64,000 bases of DNA, taken from NCBI GenBank assembly GCA_045810625.1, contig JBJMVQ010000044.1, positions 124,001-188,000 on the forward strand, given 5' to 3'. Shown in pieces: positions 52,832 to 63,337 of this stretch. The DNA is from JACQFZ01 sp045810625. GTDB lineage: Bacteria > Pseudomonadota > Gammaproteobacteria > Acidiferrobacterales > Sulfurifustaceae. The notes under the pieces were generated by a model. It was not told where the DNA came from, ran no database searches, and saw nothing but the letters and a program-made list of their open reading frames with translations. Both the position numbers and the translations under genes were made by a program. Positions within the stretch are counted from its first letter, which is position 1. Every line of letters begins with the position of its first letter.

Positions 52832-53302
52832 ATGAAGCCCTCGATCCGCTCCGTTTTTGCGCTGAGTGCTTGCGTCGCCGTGATCGCCGGCTGCGCGACG
52901 AGCACCAACCAGTCGCCACCGACGGAGAATAAGCCGGCGACCACTGCGCCTGCACCAACCGCCCCCGTCGAGCCGAAGGTCGTCGACGCCAAGCCCGCGC
53001 CGGTGCGTACGTCGTATACCGTCGTCCGCGGCGATAGCCTCTGGGCAATCGCAGGCCAAAGGTCGGTTTATGGCGATCCGTACCTGTGGCCGTTGATCTA
53101 CAAGGCGAACAGCGATGCCATCAAAGACGCCGACCTGATCTATCCCGGCCAGGTTTTGAATATCGACAAAAACCCGAGTCGAGCGGATGCCGATGCAGCA
53201 CGGCGGCACGCCGCAACGCGCGGACAATGGCAGCTCGGCGTTACCGAACGCTCGGACCTCGAGTACCTGGGACGCAAGCAATTCGCGGCGCAGTCGAAGT
53301 AA
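52832..53302 (+). CDS. LysM-domain lipoprotein
   Basis: A 156-residue protein from ATG 52832, preceded by AGGAGACCCGCT. The signal ends in lipobox IAGC (C21). A Pro/Ala/Thr-rich linker is followed by one LysM domain (about 62-112: YTVVRGDSLWAIAGQRSVYG, then DPYLWPLIYKANSDAIKDAD and LIYPGQVLNID). It ends with a short charged tail. LysM binds peptidoglycan N-acetylglucosamine, so it is probably an outer-membrane lipoprotein tethered to the wall. It is likely controlled by the divergent MarR protein. Confidence 0.92.
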   Translation: MKPSIRSVFALSACVAVIAGCATSTNQSPPTENKPATTAPAPTAPVEPKVVDAKPAPVRTSYTVVRGDSLWAIAGQRSVYGDPYLWPLIYKANSDAIKDADLIYPGQVLNIDKNPSRADADAARRHAATRGQWQLGVTERSDLEYLGRKQFAAQSK

Positions 53303-53710
53303 AGCGCTCTGCTCTCACGCCTCATCATCTATCGGTTGGCGTTACCCCGGCCCGACGCGATTGCGTTTAGCGACGCCTCGGGCCGCGAATCCCCTCGGTC
53401 GGCAGAGTTCGGCGGATTCTTGCCGCCAGAAGGTGGCGGCGACGGATCTGAACGGCGTCCCTCTCCGTCCGCTAGCACCGCCACCTGCCGTCGCGCAGTT
53501 GCGTCGCTTAACACGCGGCCGCGGTTGAGTCGAAGGAAACATCACGAGGGTATTGGCATCCCGCCTATGTTTAAGGTAATAATGCGAAGCACTGCCAAGT
53601 AGCTGTCGCAGGTGCGAAAAAGCAGTGTCGCCGGCGGCCAGATCGAATAGCAAGAGTCTCTCGCGAGCAAAATCGAGGGCTTTTCTCATACAAAACAAGA
53701 AGGAGCAACA
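53303..53710. other. Long intergenic region before the globin gene
   Basis: About 408 bp. GGCGGATTCTTGCCGCC (near 53412-53428) forms a short hairpin, and GCCGCC...GGTGGCGGC repeats nearby. No conserved gene or promoter is recognised. AAGGAGCAAC at 53700-53709 is the ribosome site of the globin. No RNA gene is identified. Confidence 0.35.
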
Positions 53711-54130
53711 ATGACCCCGAAACAGAAGGAACTCGTCCAGCAGTCTTTCGCTAAAGTCCTGCCTATCAGCGAAAAAGCCGCAGCGATGTTTTATCAGCGG
53801 CTCTTCACGCTCGACCCTTCGCTACAACCCCTGTTCAAAGGCGACATGAAGGAACAAGGCCGCAAGCTGATGCAAATGATCGGCGTCGCGGTCAACGGGC
53901 TGGACAACCTCCAGCAGATCGTTCCGGCCGTAAAAGATCTCGGTCGCCGGCATGTAAGGTACGGCGTGCAACCGAGTCACTACGATACGGTCGCCGCCGC
54001 GCTGCTGTGGACGCTCGAACAAGGTCTGGGCGCCGACTACACCCCTGAGACGCGCGAAGCCTGGACCGCCGTTTACACCTTACTCGCCGGCACGATGAAA
54101 GAAGCCGCGTACGGAGCGACTGCCGCCTGA
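53711..54130 (+). CDS. Single-domain bacterial globin (Vitreoscilla haemoglobin type)
   Basis: A 139-residue protein from ATG 53711 with AAGGAG upstream. Globin fold markers: Tyr28 (MFYQRLFTLDPS, position B10), Gln49 (KEQGRKLMQMI, position E7) and proximal His81 (DLGRRHVRYGVQPSHY). It lacks the FAD/NAD reductase part of flavohaemoglobins. It may bind oxygen or dispose of nitric oxide with a separate reductase. It is a lone gene with a strong terminator 26 nt downstream. Confidence 0.93.
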   Translation: MTPKQKELVQQSFAKVLPISEKAAAMFYQRLFTLDPSLQPLFKGDMKEQGRKLMQMIGVAVNGLDNLQQIVPAVKDLGRRHVRYGVQPSHYDTVAAALLWTLEQGLGADYTPETREAWTAVYTLLAGTMKEAAYGATAA

Positions 54131-54155
54131 CGCTCGCACTTCGTACTGCAACAAT

Positions 54156-54178
54156 GGGCCGCCTCGCGCGGCCCTTTT
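54156..54178 (+). terminator. Rho-independent terminator of the globin gene
   Basis: GGGCCGC (54156-54162) pairs perfectly with GCGGCCC (54168-54174) around loop CTCGC, followed by TTTTAA. The convergent FAD-oxidase gene ends 20 nt beyond and may share it. Confidence 0.88.
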
Positions 54179-54197
54179 AATTCGCGATGAATGACAA

Positions 54198-55592
<1,395 letters not shown>

Positions 55593-55715
55593 CTTATCCC
55601 CTCCGGTTGTCGAGAACAGCTTAGCGCGAGCGCGGCGTTCGCGTCATCCATTCCAAAAGCGATTCGCACGAAGAACGACAACGATGCCTTTCCGGCGAGA
55701 TGTGGCTTCGCACTC

Positions 55716-56234
55716 TCACGCCAACTTCCCTCCGGCGAGGGATTTCTCGTACACGAGGAATTGTCTCCCACGCGCTTGCCAGTCGCGCGACGCATTGCGC
55801 CGATAGCCGAGGCGCTCGTAGAGGCGCTGCGCCGCGCCCATCGCCGGCTGTGTCGACAGAACGATTTTCGAGTAACCCTTTGATCGCGCCCGTTCATGAC
55901 ACGCTTCCATCAGCGCCGCACCCAGCCCGTTTGCCCGAAACCTCGCATGGACCGCGAGTAATTGCACCTCTGCTTCGCCTTCATGCGCGATCTGCCGCAG
56001 CGGGCTCGTCGGCTCCGCAAGTATGACCGTTCCAATGATCTCACGCTCCGCCGTCACAGCAACGAGAATATCACCTCGCCGACGCAACTCTGTCGGCACG
56101 AACATACGGCGTCCGATTTCAGCGTCTGTGTAGCCTTCACCGACGTAAACCGCGGTGACTAACTCCACGATCTCCGGATACTGCGCCGAATCGGCGGGCA
56201 ATATCATGCGAAATCCTGTGTGCGCGGTGGTCAT
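55716..56234 (-). CDS. GNAT-family N-acetyltransferase
   Basis: A 172-residue protein from ATG 56234, the usual size. GDILVAVTAEREIIGTVILA is motif D/C. VQLLAVHARFRANGLGAALM carries the acetyl-CoA pyrophosphate loop (R-x-x-G-x-G/A-like RANGLGAAL), followed by CHERARSKGYSKIVLSTQPA and AQRLYERLGYRRN. The substrate is unknown. It is separated by 123 nt from the FAD dehydrogenase and by 162 nt from dctP; 56235-56396 contains no other gene. Confidence 0.9.
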   Translation of the reverse strand: MTTAHTGFRMILPADSAQYPEIVELVTAVYVGEGYTDAEIGRRMFVPTELRRRGDILVAVTAEREIIGTVILAEPTSPLRQIAHEGEAEVQLLAVHARFRANGLGAALMEACHERARSKGYSKIVLSTQPAMGAAQRLYERLGYRRNASRDWQARGRQFLVYEKSLAGGKLA

Positions 56235-56396
56235 TCGAACTGTTCGGTCACAACAAGGTCGTGCACGTCCGTCGTCTCGTTGACCGCCTTGTGCGTGCGA
56301 ACGTGCCGAACGCTGCATCGTGAGCGGCTGTTGCGCGCGGCGATCGTCGCGCCGTGCATGGCGTTCAATCGCCGCGCGATCGGTCTACAGGCTCGC

Positions 56397-57434
56397 TTAT
56401 CGATCGTACTTCTTGATGAGCGCGCGTGCGTCGTCCAGCAACGCCTTGCCGTTCGCGCCTTTCGCGGCAACTTCTTTGATCCATTCGTCATCGACACCCG
56501 CGGCTGCCTTTTCCCAGCGATTGTACTGATCGGGCGTGAGCGTAATGAATGTGTTGTGACGTTCTTCGGCGATCTTCTTAGCCGACATCTGCGGACCGTC
56601 GAATATCTTGCCGGCCCAGCGTGACATCTCGAGGCCGCTGTTGTGGTCGATCACTTTTTTGAGATCGGCCGGCAGGCTGTCATATTTCGCCTGATTCATC
56701 GCGACGACGAAAATGGAGTTCGACATCTTCGGCATACCCGCCGGCGTGTCGACGTGATACTTCACGACTTCCTGAATCTTGAGCGGAGTTACGACTTCCC
56801 ATGGCAGCATCACGCCGTCGACCACCCCTTTCGATATCGCTTCCGGGACTTGCGGTGCCGGCATCTGCACGGGCACGGCGCCCCATGCCGTCAAAACTTT
56901 GCTCGCAATGCGCGTCGGCGCTCGGACCTTCAAACCCTTGAGATCGTCGAGCGTCTTCACGGATTTACTGGAAAAGTGCAGCACCGCGCCGTCGTGCAGA
57001 TGCACGAGGATGAGCTTCACGCCTTTGTATTCGTCGAGCGCGTGTTTCTGGACGTAGTCCCAAAACGCCGGGCTTCCCTTCTCGCCTGTCTTCACCATGA
57101 AGGGCAACTCGAACACTTCGGATTTCGTGAATCGACCGGCCTGATATGTCGGCAACGTCCATACGATATCGGCGACGCCGTCCCGCGCCTGATCGAACAA
57201 CTGCGGCGGCGTGCCGCCGAGTTGCATCGACGGGTAGATCTGACACTTGAGCTTGCCGTTCGACTCCTTCGCAATCTTGTCGCACCACGGTGTAATCAGG
57301 TTCTGGTGCGCATTGGAACTGGGCGGGAGAAAGTGGTGGAATTTGAGAACGACTTCATCCGCCGCCCGCACGAGCCCCGTTCCAAGCAGGAGCGTCGCGG
57401 CGACGACGAACTGACCGAGTTTGACGATTTGCAT
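56397..57434 (-). CDS. dctP: TRAP transporter substrate-binding protein DctP
   Basis: A 345-residue protein from ATG 57434 with a cleavable signal (VVAATLLLGTGLVRA). The conserved DctP body includes LKFHHFLPPSSNAHQNLITP, QIYPSMQLGGTPPQLFDQAR, FELPFMVKT and RAPTRIASKVLTAWGAVPVQ. The Arg in KVRAPTR is the usual carboxylate ligand of the substrate, so it binds an organic acid. It follows dctM by 30 nt. Confidence 0.94.
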   Translation of the reverse strand: MQIVKLGQFVVAATLLLGTGLVRAADEVVLKFHHFLPPSSNAHQNLITPWCDKIAKESNGKLKCQIYPSMQLGGTPPQLFDQARDGVADIVWTLPTYQAGRFTKSEVFELPFMVKTGEKGSPAFWDYVQKHALDEYKGVKLILVHLHDGAVLHFSSKSVKTLDDLKGLKVRAPTRIASKVLTAWGAVPVQMPAPQVPEAISKGVVDGVMLPWEVVTPLKIQEVVKYHVDTPAGMPKMSNSIFVVAMNQAKYDSLPADLKKVIDHNSGLEMSRWAGKIFDGPQMSAKKIAEERHNTFITLTPDQYNRWEKAAAGVDDEWIKEVAAKGANGKALLDDARALIKKYDR

Positions 57435-57464
57435 GAGGCGTCTCCTTTATCGATGCTTCATTTT

Positions 57465-58793
57465 TCAGGTTTTGAATGCGTGCACCAAATATAGCGAGAT
57501 AACCGGGAACAATAGCAACAACGTGATACGGACGGCGTCCGATAACAAGAACGGCACCACGCCTTTGAACGTCTCGACCAACGGAACGTTTCGCGCGAGG
57601 CGATTGATGATGTAGACGTTCATCCCGACCGGCGGGTGTACCAGTCCGATCTCGACCACCATCAACGCCAGAATCCCGAACCAGATCGATTTGTCCTCCG
57701 CCGGGAGTCCGAAAAAATCCAATCCCATGATCATCGGATAAAAGATCGGGATGGTGAGGAGAATCATCGCGAGCGCGTCCATTACGCAGCCGAGGAAGAT
57801 GTAGATCACCAGGATCATCGTCATCACGACCAGCGGCGCGAGACCGCTCGCCTTCACCCAGCTGGCCAGCTCGGCCGGCATCTGCGACAGCGCGAGCGTC
57901 GTATTCATCATGTCGGCGCCGAGCAGCACCAGAAAAATCATCGCCGTCGTCTGCGCGGTGCCGAGCACGCTGTCGATCAATCCCCGCAGGCGCATGCCGC
58001 CGGTAACGCTGAGGATACCGCATGCGGCGGCGCCGATGGCGGCTGCCTCCGTCGGATTCGCCCATCCGCCGTAGATTCCCACGATTACCACGACAAACAC
58101 GAGCAACACCGGCACCACGGTGAGCAGCGTACGAAGGCGCTCTCCCCACGAGGCACGCGGCCCGGCAGGCCCGGCATCCGGTCTGATGGCGACGACGATT
58201 CGCACCACGAGCATGTAACCGAGCATTGCGATGATCCCCGGTAGTACCGCGGCCATGAACAGCTTACCGATCGATTCTTGCGTCAGGATCGCATAGATGA
58301 CGAGCGGCACCGACGGCGGAATCATGATACCGAGCGTGCCGCCGGCTGCGAGCGCGCCGGTCGCAAGCGCTCCCGAATAACCGTAGCGCCGCAGTTCCGG
58401 CAGCGCGACCTGCCCCATCGTCGCCGCCGTCGCGAGCGACGAACCGCAAATCGCACCAAACCCGGCGCAGGCGCCGATCGCGGCCATCGCAATGCCGCCT
58501 CGCCGGTGCCCGATGAAAGCGCTCACGAAGCGAAACAACGCGCGGCTCAAACCGCCATGCGTTGCGAACTGCCCCATGAGCAGAAACAGCGGAATGACGA
58601 CCAAATCGTAGTTGGAAAGCCGTGCGTACGCGAGATTCTTGAGCGAATTGAGAAGCGCAGCGACACTGCCGCCGGTGAAATACAGATACCCGCCGAAACC
58701 CACGGCGAACATGGCGATGCCGATCGGAACCCGGATGACGAGCAGGAAAAGCATGATGCCGAAAATCAGGAAGCCGACGTCGGTTCCGCTCAT
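57465..58793 (-). CDS. dctM: TRAP transporter large permease DctM
   Basis: A 442-residue protein from ATG 58793, overlapping dctQ by 4 nt (ATGA). About a dozen helices are visible, with family motifs IPLFLLMGQFATHGGLSRAL, GACAGFGAICGSSLATAATM and GTLGIMIPPSVPLVIYAILT, then GLVHPPVGMNVYIINRLA. It couples sodium flow to uptake of the acid held by DctP. The start matches the typical DctM length. Confidence 0.95.
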   Translation of the reverse strand: MSGTDVGFLIFGIMLFLLVIRVPIGIAMFAVGFGGYLYFTGGSVAALLNSLKNLAYARLSNYDLVVIPLFLLMGQFATHGGLSRALFRFVSAFIGHRRGGIAMAAIGACAGFGAICGSSLATAATMGQVALPELRRYGYSGALATGALAAGGTLGIMIPPSVPLVIYAILTQESIGKLFMAAVLPGIIAMLGYMLVVRIVVAIRPDAGPAGPRASWGERLRTLLTVVPVLLVFVVVIVGIYGGWANPTEAAAIGAAACGILSVTGGMRLRGLIDSVLGTAQTTAMIFLVLLGADMMNTTLALSQMPAELASWVKASGLAPLVVMTMILVIYIFLGCVMDALAMILLTIPIFYPMIMGLDFFGLPAEDKSIWFGILALMVVEIGLVHPPVGMNVYIINRLARNVPLVETFKGVVPFLLSDAVRITLLLLFPVISLYLVHAFKT

Positions 58794-59353
58794 GCCACGC
58801 CCCTCGTCCTGCGCAACCGGTAGACGCACATGTAGAAACCGGCGATGGCCATCAACACAAAACCCGGCACCATGAGCGCCTGGAAGATCCATACCGGCCA
58901 GGCGAGAATCGCCGATGTCTCCCCCACCTCCTTCAGCGAAATGGCGCCGGCCGCCGTGCGCCATGCGATCAACGCGCCGAAGGCACCGATCAAGAACGAG
59001 CCGAAGGCGTCGAGGATCGCGACGATCGCGGGGCGAAGGTTGTGCGTGAAAAAGTCCACTTTGACGTCGCCGCCGACCATGTGGCAGTACGCGAAGAACG
59101 TCGACGCCGCGAACGCGGAGCACATTTGCAGCAACTCTACGTCACCCGGCACCGGCCAGGCGTACAGCTTGCGTCCGCTGATCGAAATGATGGACATGAT
59201 CACGAGCGCGACGAACACGAGCCCGCCGAGGATCGCAAGATATCGGGTGATCGCAAGTAGAAACCGACCAAGCGCGTCGAAGTCGTGCGCGGGAGCGGCC
59301 CCGGCGTCCGAGGTTAGGTCTTGCATCGAAAGGTCGTCCTTCGTGCTCTGCAT
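58790..59353 (-). CDS. dctQ: TRAP transporter small permease DctQ
   Basis: A 187-residue protein from ATG 59353 (AGGCGAGG upstream); ATG 59326 is an alternative. Four helices are visible: ITRYLAILGGLVFVALVIMS, ELLQMCSAFAASTFFAYCHM, ILDAFGSFLIGAFGALIAWR and IFQALMVPGFVLMAIAGFYM. MVGGDVKVDFFTHNL is the DctQ signature loop. It lies 131 nt after iorB and leads the TRAP genes. It overlaps dctM. Confidence 0.93.
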   Translation of the reverse strand: MQSTKDDLSMQDLTSDAGAAPAHDFDALGRFLLAITRYLAILGGLVFVALVIMSIISISGRKLYAWPVPGDVELLQMCSAFAASTFFAYCHMVGGDVKVDFFTHNLRPAIVAILDAFGSFLIGAFGALIAWRTAAGAISLKEVGETSAILAWPVWIFQALMVPGFVLMAIAGFYMCVYRLRRTRGVA

Positions 59354-59484
59354 CGCCTCGCCTGCGCGGGCGGTATTTTTATCACGGACTCGGCGGCTCA
59401 ACGCAGCGTAACGACGCCGCGCTCGTCCACCATCAAATCGTTGTCATTCCCGCTGCCCGCAACATCTACTATGTCGCGGGATCC

Positions 59485-61068
59485 CTACCGTGCGGCCGTC
59501 GGCCGTTTGTGCCAGACAATCGGTTGGGTCTTTACCGGTCGCGGCGCGATCCCATGCGCACGGAGGGCCATATCGAGCTTTTTGCCGTCCGGATCGGCGA
59601 GCGCGGCTTCTCGCGCTTCACGGACGGCGTCGACCCGCGCTTCATCCGATACCAATGCCGTTGACGCGAGCAAATCGTCCAGGATACGCAGGAAGTTGGC
59701 TTTGCCGCGTGCGTGCGTGTCGCCATAGCCTTTGATCAATCGTCCGCAGAGCGCAAGCTCGAGCGCGAGCGGCGGATGTGGCTCCAACGCATCGACGATT
59801 GCGCCGAGCCAGCGCTCGATCAACCGCTGTTCCTCCTCGTAACGTGCGGTATAGCGCCGAAGACGACGCAGGCTCGCGAGACCGCGCAGCAACAGGAAAC
59901 CGTGCAGCGACGTCGTATTGATACGGAGTCCGACATTGAAACGCGACGCGTTGCCGCGCCGCTCGGCAAAGCGGCGCAACCGCCGCGCCAGTCCAGGCGG
60001 CAAAACCGCACACCATTCTTCGATCCCCGGCTTCAGGAATTCGACGATTTTAACCAAATCGCCCGGCGCTGCACGCGCTTCGCCGCGAATTCGCTCGCGT
60101 CGGGTCGCCCGGCTCTTCAAGTCGGCAACGCGTATCACATCCTCGTAGCTCATCCAAAGCGCAAGAAATCGAGCGACCGCCTGCGTCACCGGGAAATCCG
60201 TCGCCGTACCGGAGAATGCCCGTTCCGCGCGCATGACCCGTTCGAGGCGCGAGGCGTAGAGGTCGGCGTACTTCGCGTCCTGATAGTCGAGCTGCCGCAG
60301 GTAGCCTTCTTCGATGAGCGGCAGTACCGTCTGCGGGAAGCGTCCGCGCAGATTCTCTATCGCCGCCCGAACCGCGCCTCGCACCCGGCGACGGCTCAAT
60401 CCCGCGACGCGCTCGGTGCCGGCATCCACTCGGGGGCCGTACGCAATCGCCGCGAAACCGGCGTCGAAACCTTTCAGGTTCGCCTCGGTGTTTTTGCCCG
60501 AAGCGCGAATCGCCTCCTCGAAGGCGGCGCGTTTGAGCGGTAACCGACCGGACGCAGCGATAGCGCCGAGCATCACGGCGCTCAGCACGGTGCGCGCCGC
60601 GCGCGCGGCCGCGTCCATATCGAAGAGCATCAACTCGCGCGCGCACTTGCCTAGCGCGGAGCGGATGGCGGCATCATCGAAGCGTCCGTCACTCATCGCC
60701 GATTTTTCGATCACGGTGTAAGCACGGTGCGTCGAGGCGATCACCGTCGTGCGCGCGGGTCCGATAGCGCCGGCGGAGGCGGCGCGCGCCGCTTCGAGCA
60801 GCTCCGAGGCGATGAAGAGATCGACGTGACCGGGCACCGGTGACAGCGCCAGAACGATGTCTCGCGTCCCGAGCTGCGCGTGTGTCACCGGGAGAATTTC
60901 GACGTAGTAGGTTGTCGCACCCGTGCGTTGCGCCACACCGGGAATGGATGTGGACTGCGCCGGATAGCCGCCGAATCGCGCCGCATCGACGAGCCAGCGC
61001 GACAGCACGCCCCCGCCTTCACCGCCAAGCGCTCCGATGAGGATCGAAACCGGCCGCGGCACGCTCAC
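59485..61068 (-). CDS. iorB: Indolepyruvate ferredoxin oxidoreductase beta subunit, long form with DUF6537
   Basis: A 527-residue protein from GTG 61068, overlapping the alpha subunit by 4 nt. Residues 1-190 are the 2-oxoacid oxidoreductase gamma/beta domain: ILIGALGGEGGGVLSRWLVD and STSIPGVAQRTGATTYYVEI. Residues about 225-520 are the DUF6537 extension found only in proteobacterial long forms. The archaeal IorB is only about 200 residues. With IorA it converts aryl-pyruvates to aryl-acetyl-CoA, CO2 and reduced ferredoxin. Confidence 0.93.
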   Translation of the reverse strand: MSVPRPVSILIGALGGEGGGVLSRWLVDAARFGGYPAQSTSIPGVAQRTGATTYYVEILPVTHAQLGTRDIVLALSPVPGHVDLFIASELLEAARAASAGAIGPARTTVIASTHRAYTVIEKSAMSDGRFDDAAIRSALGKCARELMLFDMDAAARAARTVLSAVMLGAIAASGRLPLKRAAFEEAIRASGKNTEANLKGFDAGFAAIAYGPRVDAGTERVAGLSRRRVRGAVRAAIENLRGRFPQTVLPLIEEGYLRQLDYQDAKYADLYASRLERVMRAERAFSGTATDFPVTQAVARFLALWMSYEDVIRVADLKSRATRRERIRGEARAAPGDLVKIVEFLKPGIEEWCAVLPPGLARRLRRFAERRGNASRFNVGLRINTTSLHGFLLLRGLASLRRLRRYTARYEEEQRLIERWLGAIVDALEPHPPLALELALCGRLIKGYGDTHARGKANFLRILDDLLASTALVSDEARVDAVREAREAALADPDGKKLDMALRAHGIAPRPVKTQPIVWHKRPTAAR

Positions 61069-63233
61069 GTCGACACGGGCTCCTTCTGTAGCAGACCCAT
61101 CACGCTAGCGCGCAGGCGATACCACCATCTTTCCCATCTCGTCGGATTCTGGATCACTTCGACACGATAGAACGACGGACACAGGACAGCCGCGTGCGCC
61201 ACTTCGCCGCAGAGTCCGCAGCCGACGCAGTTCTGATCGACCGTCGCGACTGGATCAATCTTGAGCGGATCGGCGGCGGTTTTGATAGTCAGCGACGGAC
61301 AACCGGACAATCGAATGCAGGAATGATCACCGGTACAAAGATCCTCATCGACGCCGTAGCGCACGCGCACCGCACGCCGTCCGCTCTTGAGCCAATTCGC
61401 TAGCAACGGTCGAATGCGGCGCTGCCGCTCGAGCTGGCATTCGCCTTCGGCGACGATCACTTTCAAGCCGCGAAACGGCGTCGTGAACGCTTCCCGCAAT
61501 GTACGCATCACGTCGGCCACGCGATACGTATGCACGGTACGCAGCCAGCCCACCCCCATCCCCTTCAGCGTGGTCTCGATTGTCGTGTCCGTGTGCGTTT
61601 GGCTCCGCGTCGCCGCCTCGATGTCGGTGTGGCGCGTCGGTTCCAGCGGCGTCGAAACGATGTTCTGTGTCCCAGTCGCCGAGCTGTAGCCGTTCTTCAG
61701 CACGATCAGAATGCCGTCATCCTTATTAAGGAGTGACGACGCCACCCCGGACAAGAGCCCGTTGTGCCAGAAACCACCGTCACCCATGATCGCGACCGCG
61801 CGCTGCGCCATCATCGGTCGGACCGCGGCGGCGCTCGCCAGGCTCATTCCGTAGCCGAGTATGGAGTTGCCGAGCGAAAACGGCTCGAAGGTTGCGAACG
61901 AATGACAGCCGATATCGCCGGCAATGTGTGCCGGACCGATCTCGCGCTGGACAAGCTTGAGCGCCGCGAACACCGGGCGCTCCGGACAACCGACACAGAA
62001 ATTCGGCGGTCGGGGCGGCAACGGCCGGCCGAGCACCTCGCCGACGTCACGCCTTCGCCGATCGAGCTCTTCGGCCCATGCCTCGACCGCCGTGATATTC
62101 GCAGCGACCGCGTGCTTCGCGAGAAAGCCGAGCAACCCTCGCAGCATCACCTCCGCGGTATACTCGCCCGCACGCGGGAGAAAATCTTTGCCGTGCAGCG
62201 CCGTCTGAACGTCGGCGCGTCGCAGCAGCATCGCGAATTCCTGCTCGATGAACTCCGGCTGACCTTCTTCCAACACGAGCACGCCGCGCTTGCCGGCGCA
62301 GAACTGCACGATCTGCTCCGGGACGAGCGGGTACACGGCGTTCAGAACGAGCAGCGGAATCTTACTGTTACCGTAAACGTCGGCGAGATCGAATTGCTGC
62401 AACGCTCGGATCAGCGTGTTGTAAAGCCCGCCTTGCACGACGATACCGACGGGCGCCTCCGCCGGACCGAAACGCTCGTTCAACCCGTGTGTTTGGATGA
62501 ACTGTCGCGCGGCCGGCAGCCGCACGTCGACCTTGAGCTTCTCCTGACGAAATGTCGCCGGAGGATGCGCCAGTCGATCGTATTGGAATTCCACCGGCCG
62601 CTCGAGAAGCTTGTTGCGCGAAATCGGCGGCGGACGATTGTTCTTCGCCGCGAAGCTCCCGCGCACGTGGCAGGCGCGGATGCGCAGCTCCATCATCACC
62701 GGCATATTGGACGCTTCGGACAGCTCGAACGCCTGCTCTACGAGGTTCACGACGAGCGGAAGATTCGGGCGCGGATCGAGCAGGCACACCGAAGACTTGA
62801 GCGCGTACGCGTGGCTTCGCTCCTGAATGACGCTCGCCCCTTCGCCGTAATCCTCGCCCAGCACGATCAACGTGCCGCCGACGACGCCGGCCGAGGCGAG
62901 ATTCGACAGCGCATCCGACGCGACATTGGTGCCGACGATCGACTTCCACGTCACGGCGCCGCGCAGCGGATAGTTGATGGAGGCGCCGAGAAGCGCGGCC
63001 GCCGCCGCTTCGTTGGTGCAGGCTTCGACGTGTACGCCGAGCCCGGCGAGGTAATCGCGCGCCTGCACTGCGACATCGAGCAGATGCGATACCGGCGCAC
63101 CCTGGTAGCCGCCGATGTACGCGACACCGGCCTGCAACAACGCTTTCGTCACGGCGAGGATGCCTTCGCCGTGAAATTCGGCGCCGTCCCCCAGGCGCAG
63201 CAGCTCGATCTCTTGCTGAAACGATACTTCCAT
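61065..63233 (-). CDS. iorA: Indolepyruvate ferredoxin oxidoreductase alpha subunit
   Basis: A 722-residue protein from ATG 63233. Pyrimidine-binding domain: AYIGGYQGAPVSHLLDVAVQ and EACTNEAAAAALLGASINYP. Thiamin-diphosphate domain: CVGCPERPVF, DIGCHSFATF, and GDGGFWHNG with NGYSSATGTQNIV. C-terminal ferredoxin part: first site CTGDHSCIRLSGCP, with Asp where the archaeal enzyme has a cluster Cys, and an intact second site NCVGCGLCGEVAHAAVLCP. The Asp variant seems usual for the proteobacterial branch. It is the first gene of a leftward operon, divergent from a LysR regulator. Confidence 0.94.
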   Translation of the reverse strand: MEVSFQQEIELLRLGDGAEFHGEGILAVTKALLQAGVAYIGGYQGAPVSHLLDVAVQARDYLAGLGVHVEACTNEAAAAALLGASINYPLRGAVTWKSIVGTNVASDALSNLASAGVVGGTLIVLGEDYGEGASVIQERSHAYALKSSVCLLDPRPNLPLVVNLVEQAFELSEASNMPVMMELRIRACHVRGSFAAKNNRPPPISRNKLLERPVEFQYDRLAHPPATFRQEKLKVDVRLPAARQFIQTHGLNERFGPAEAPVGIVVQGGLYNTLIRALQQFDLADVYGNSKIPLLVLNAVYPLVPEQIVQFCAGKRGVLVLEEGQPEFIEQEFAMLLRRADVQTALHGKDFLPRAGEYTAEVMLRGLLGFLAKHAVAANITAVEAWAEELDRRRRDVGEVLGRPLPPRPPNFCVGCPERPVFAALKLVQREIGPAHIAGDIGCHSFATFEPFSLGNSILGYGMSLASAAAVRPMMAQRAVAIMGDGGFWHNGLLSGVASSLLNKDDGILIVLKNGYSSATGTQNIVSTPLEPTRHTDIEAATRSQTHTDTTIETTLKGMGVGWLRTVHTYRVADVMRTLREAFTTPFRGLKVIVAEGECQLERQRRIRPLLANWLKSGRRAVRVRYGVDEDLCTGDHSCIRLSGCPSLTIKTAADPLKIDPVATVDQNCVGCGLCGEVAHAAVLCPSFYRVEVIQNPTRWERWWYRLRASVMGLLQKEPVST

Positions 63234-63297
63234 TCGATCGCTCCGTACCTCGTCCGTGCCGGTTGTCGTTTACGCATCATACGATCGCGTGGTATAC

Positions 63298-63312
63298 ATA
63301 AATCAAATTTAT
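63298..63312. promoter_or_regulatory. LysR-type operator between iorA and the LysR gene
   Basis: ATAAATCAAATTTAT has 6-bp arms around a 3-bp centre and contains T-N11-A, the general LysR binding motif. It lies 25 nt before the LysR start and 65 nt before iorA, in the AT-rich centre of a divergent promoter region, so autoregulation and control of iorAB are both possible. Confidence 0.65.
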
Positions 63313-63337
63313 TTCTTGAATCAGGCCAATTCATATC

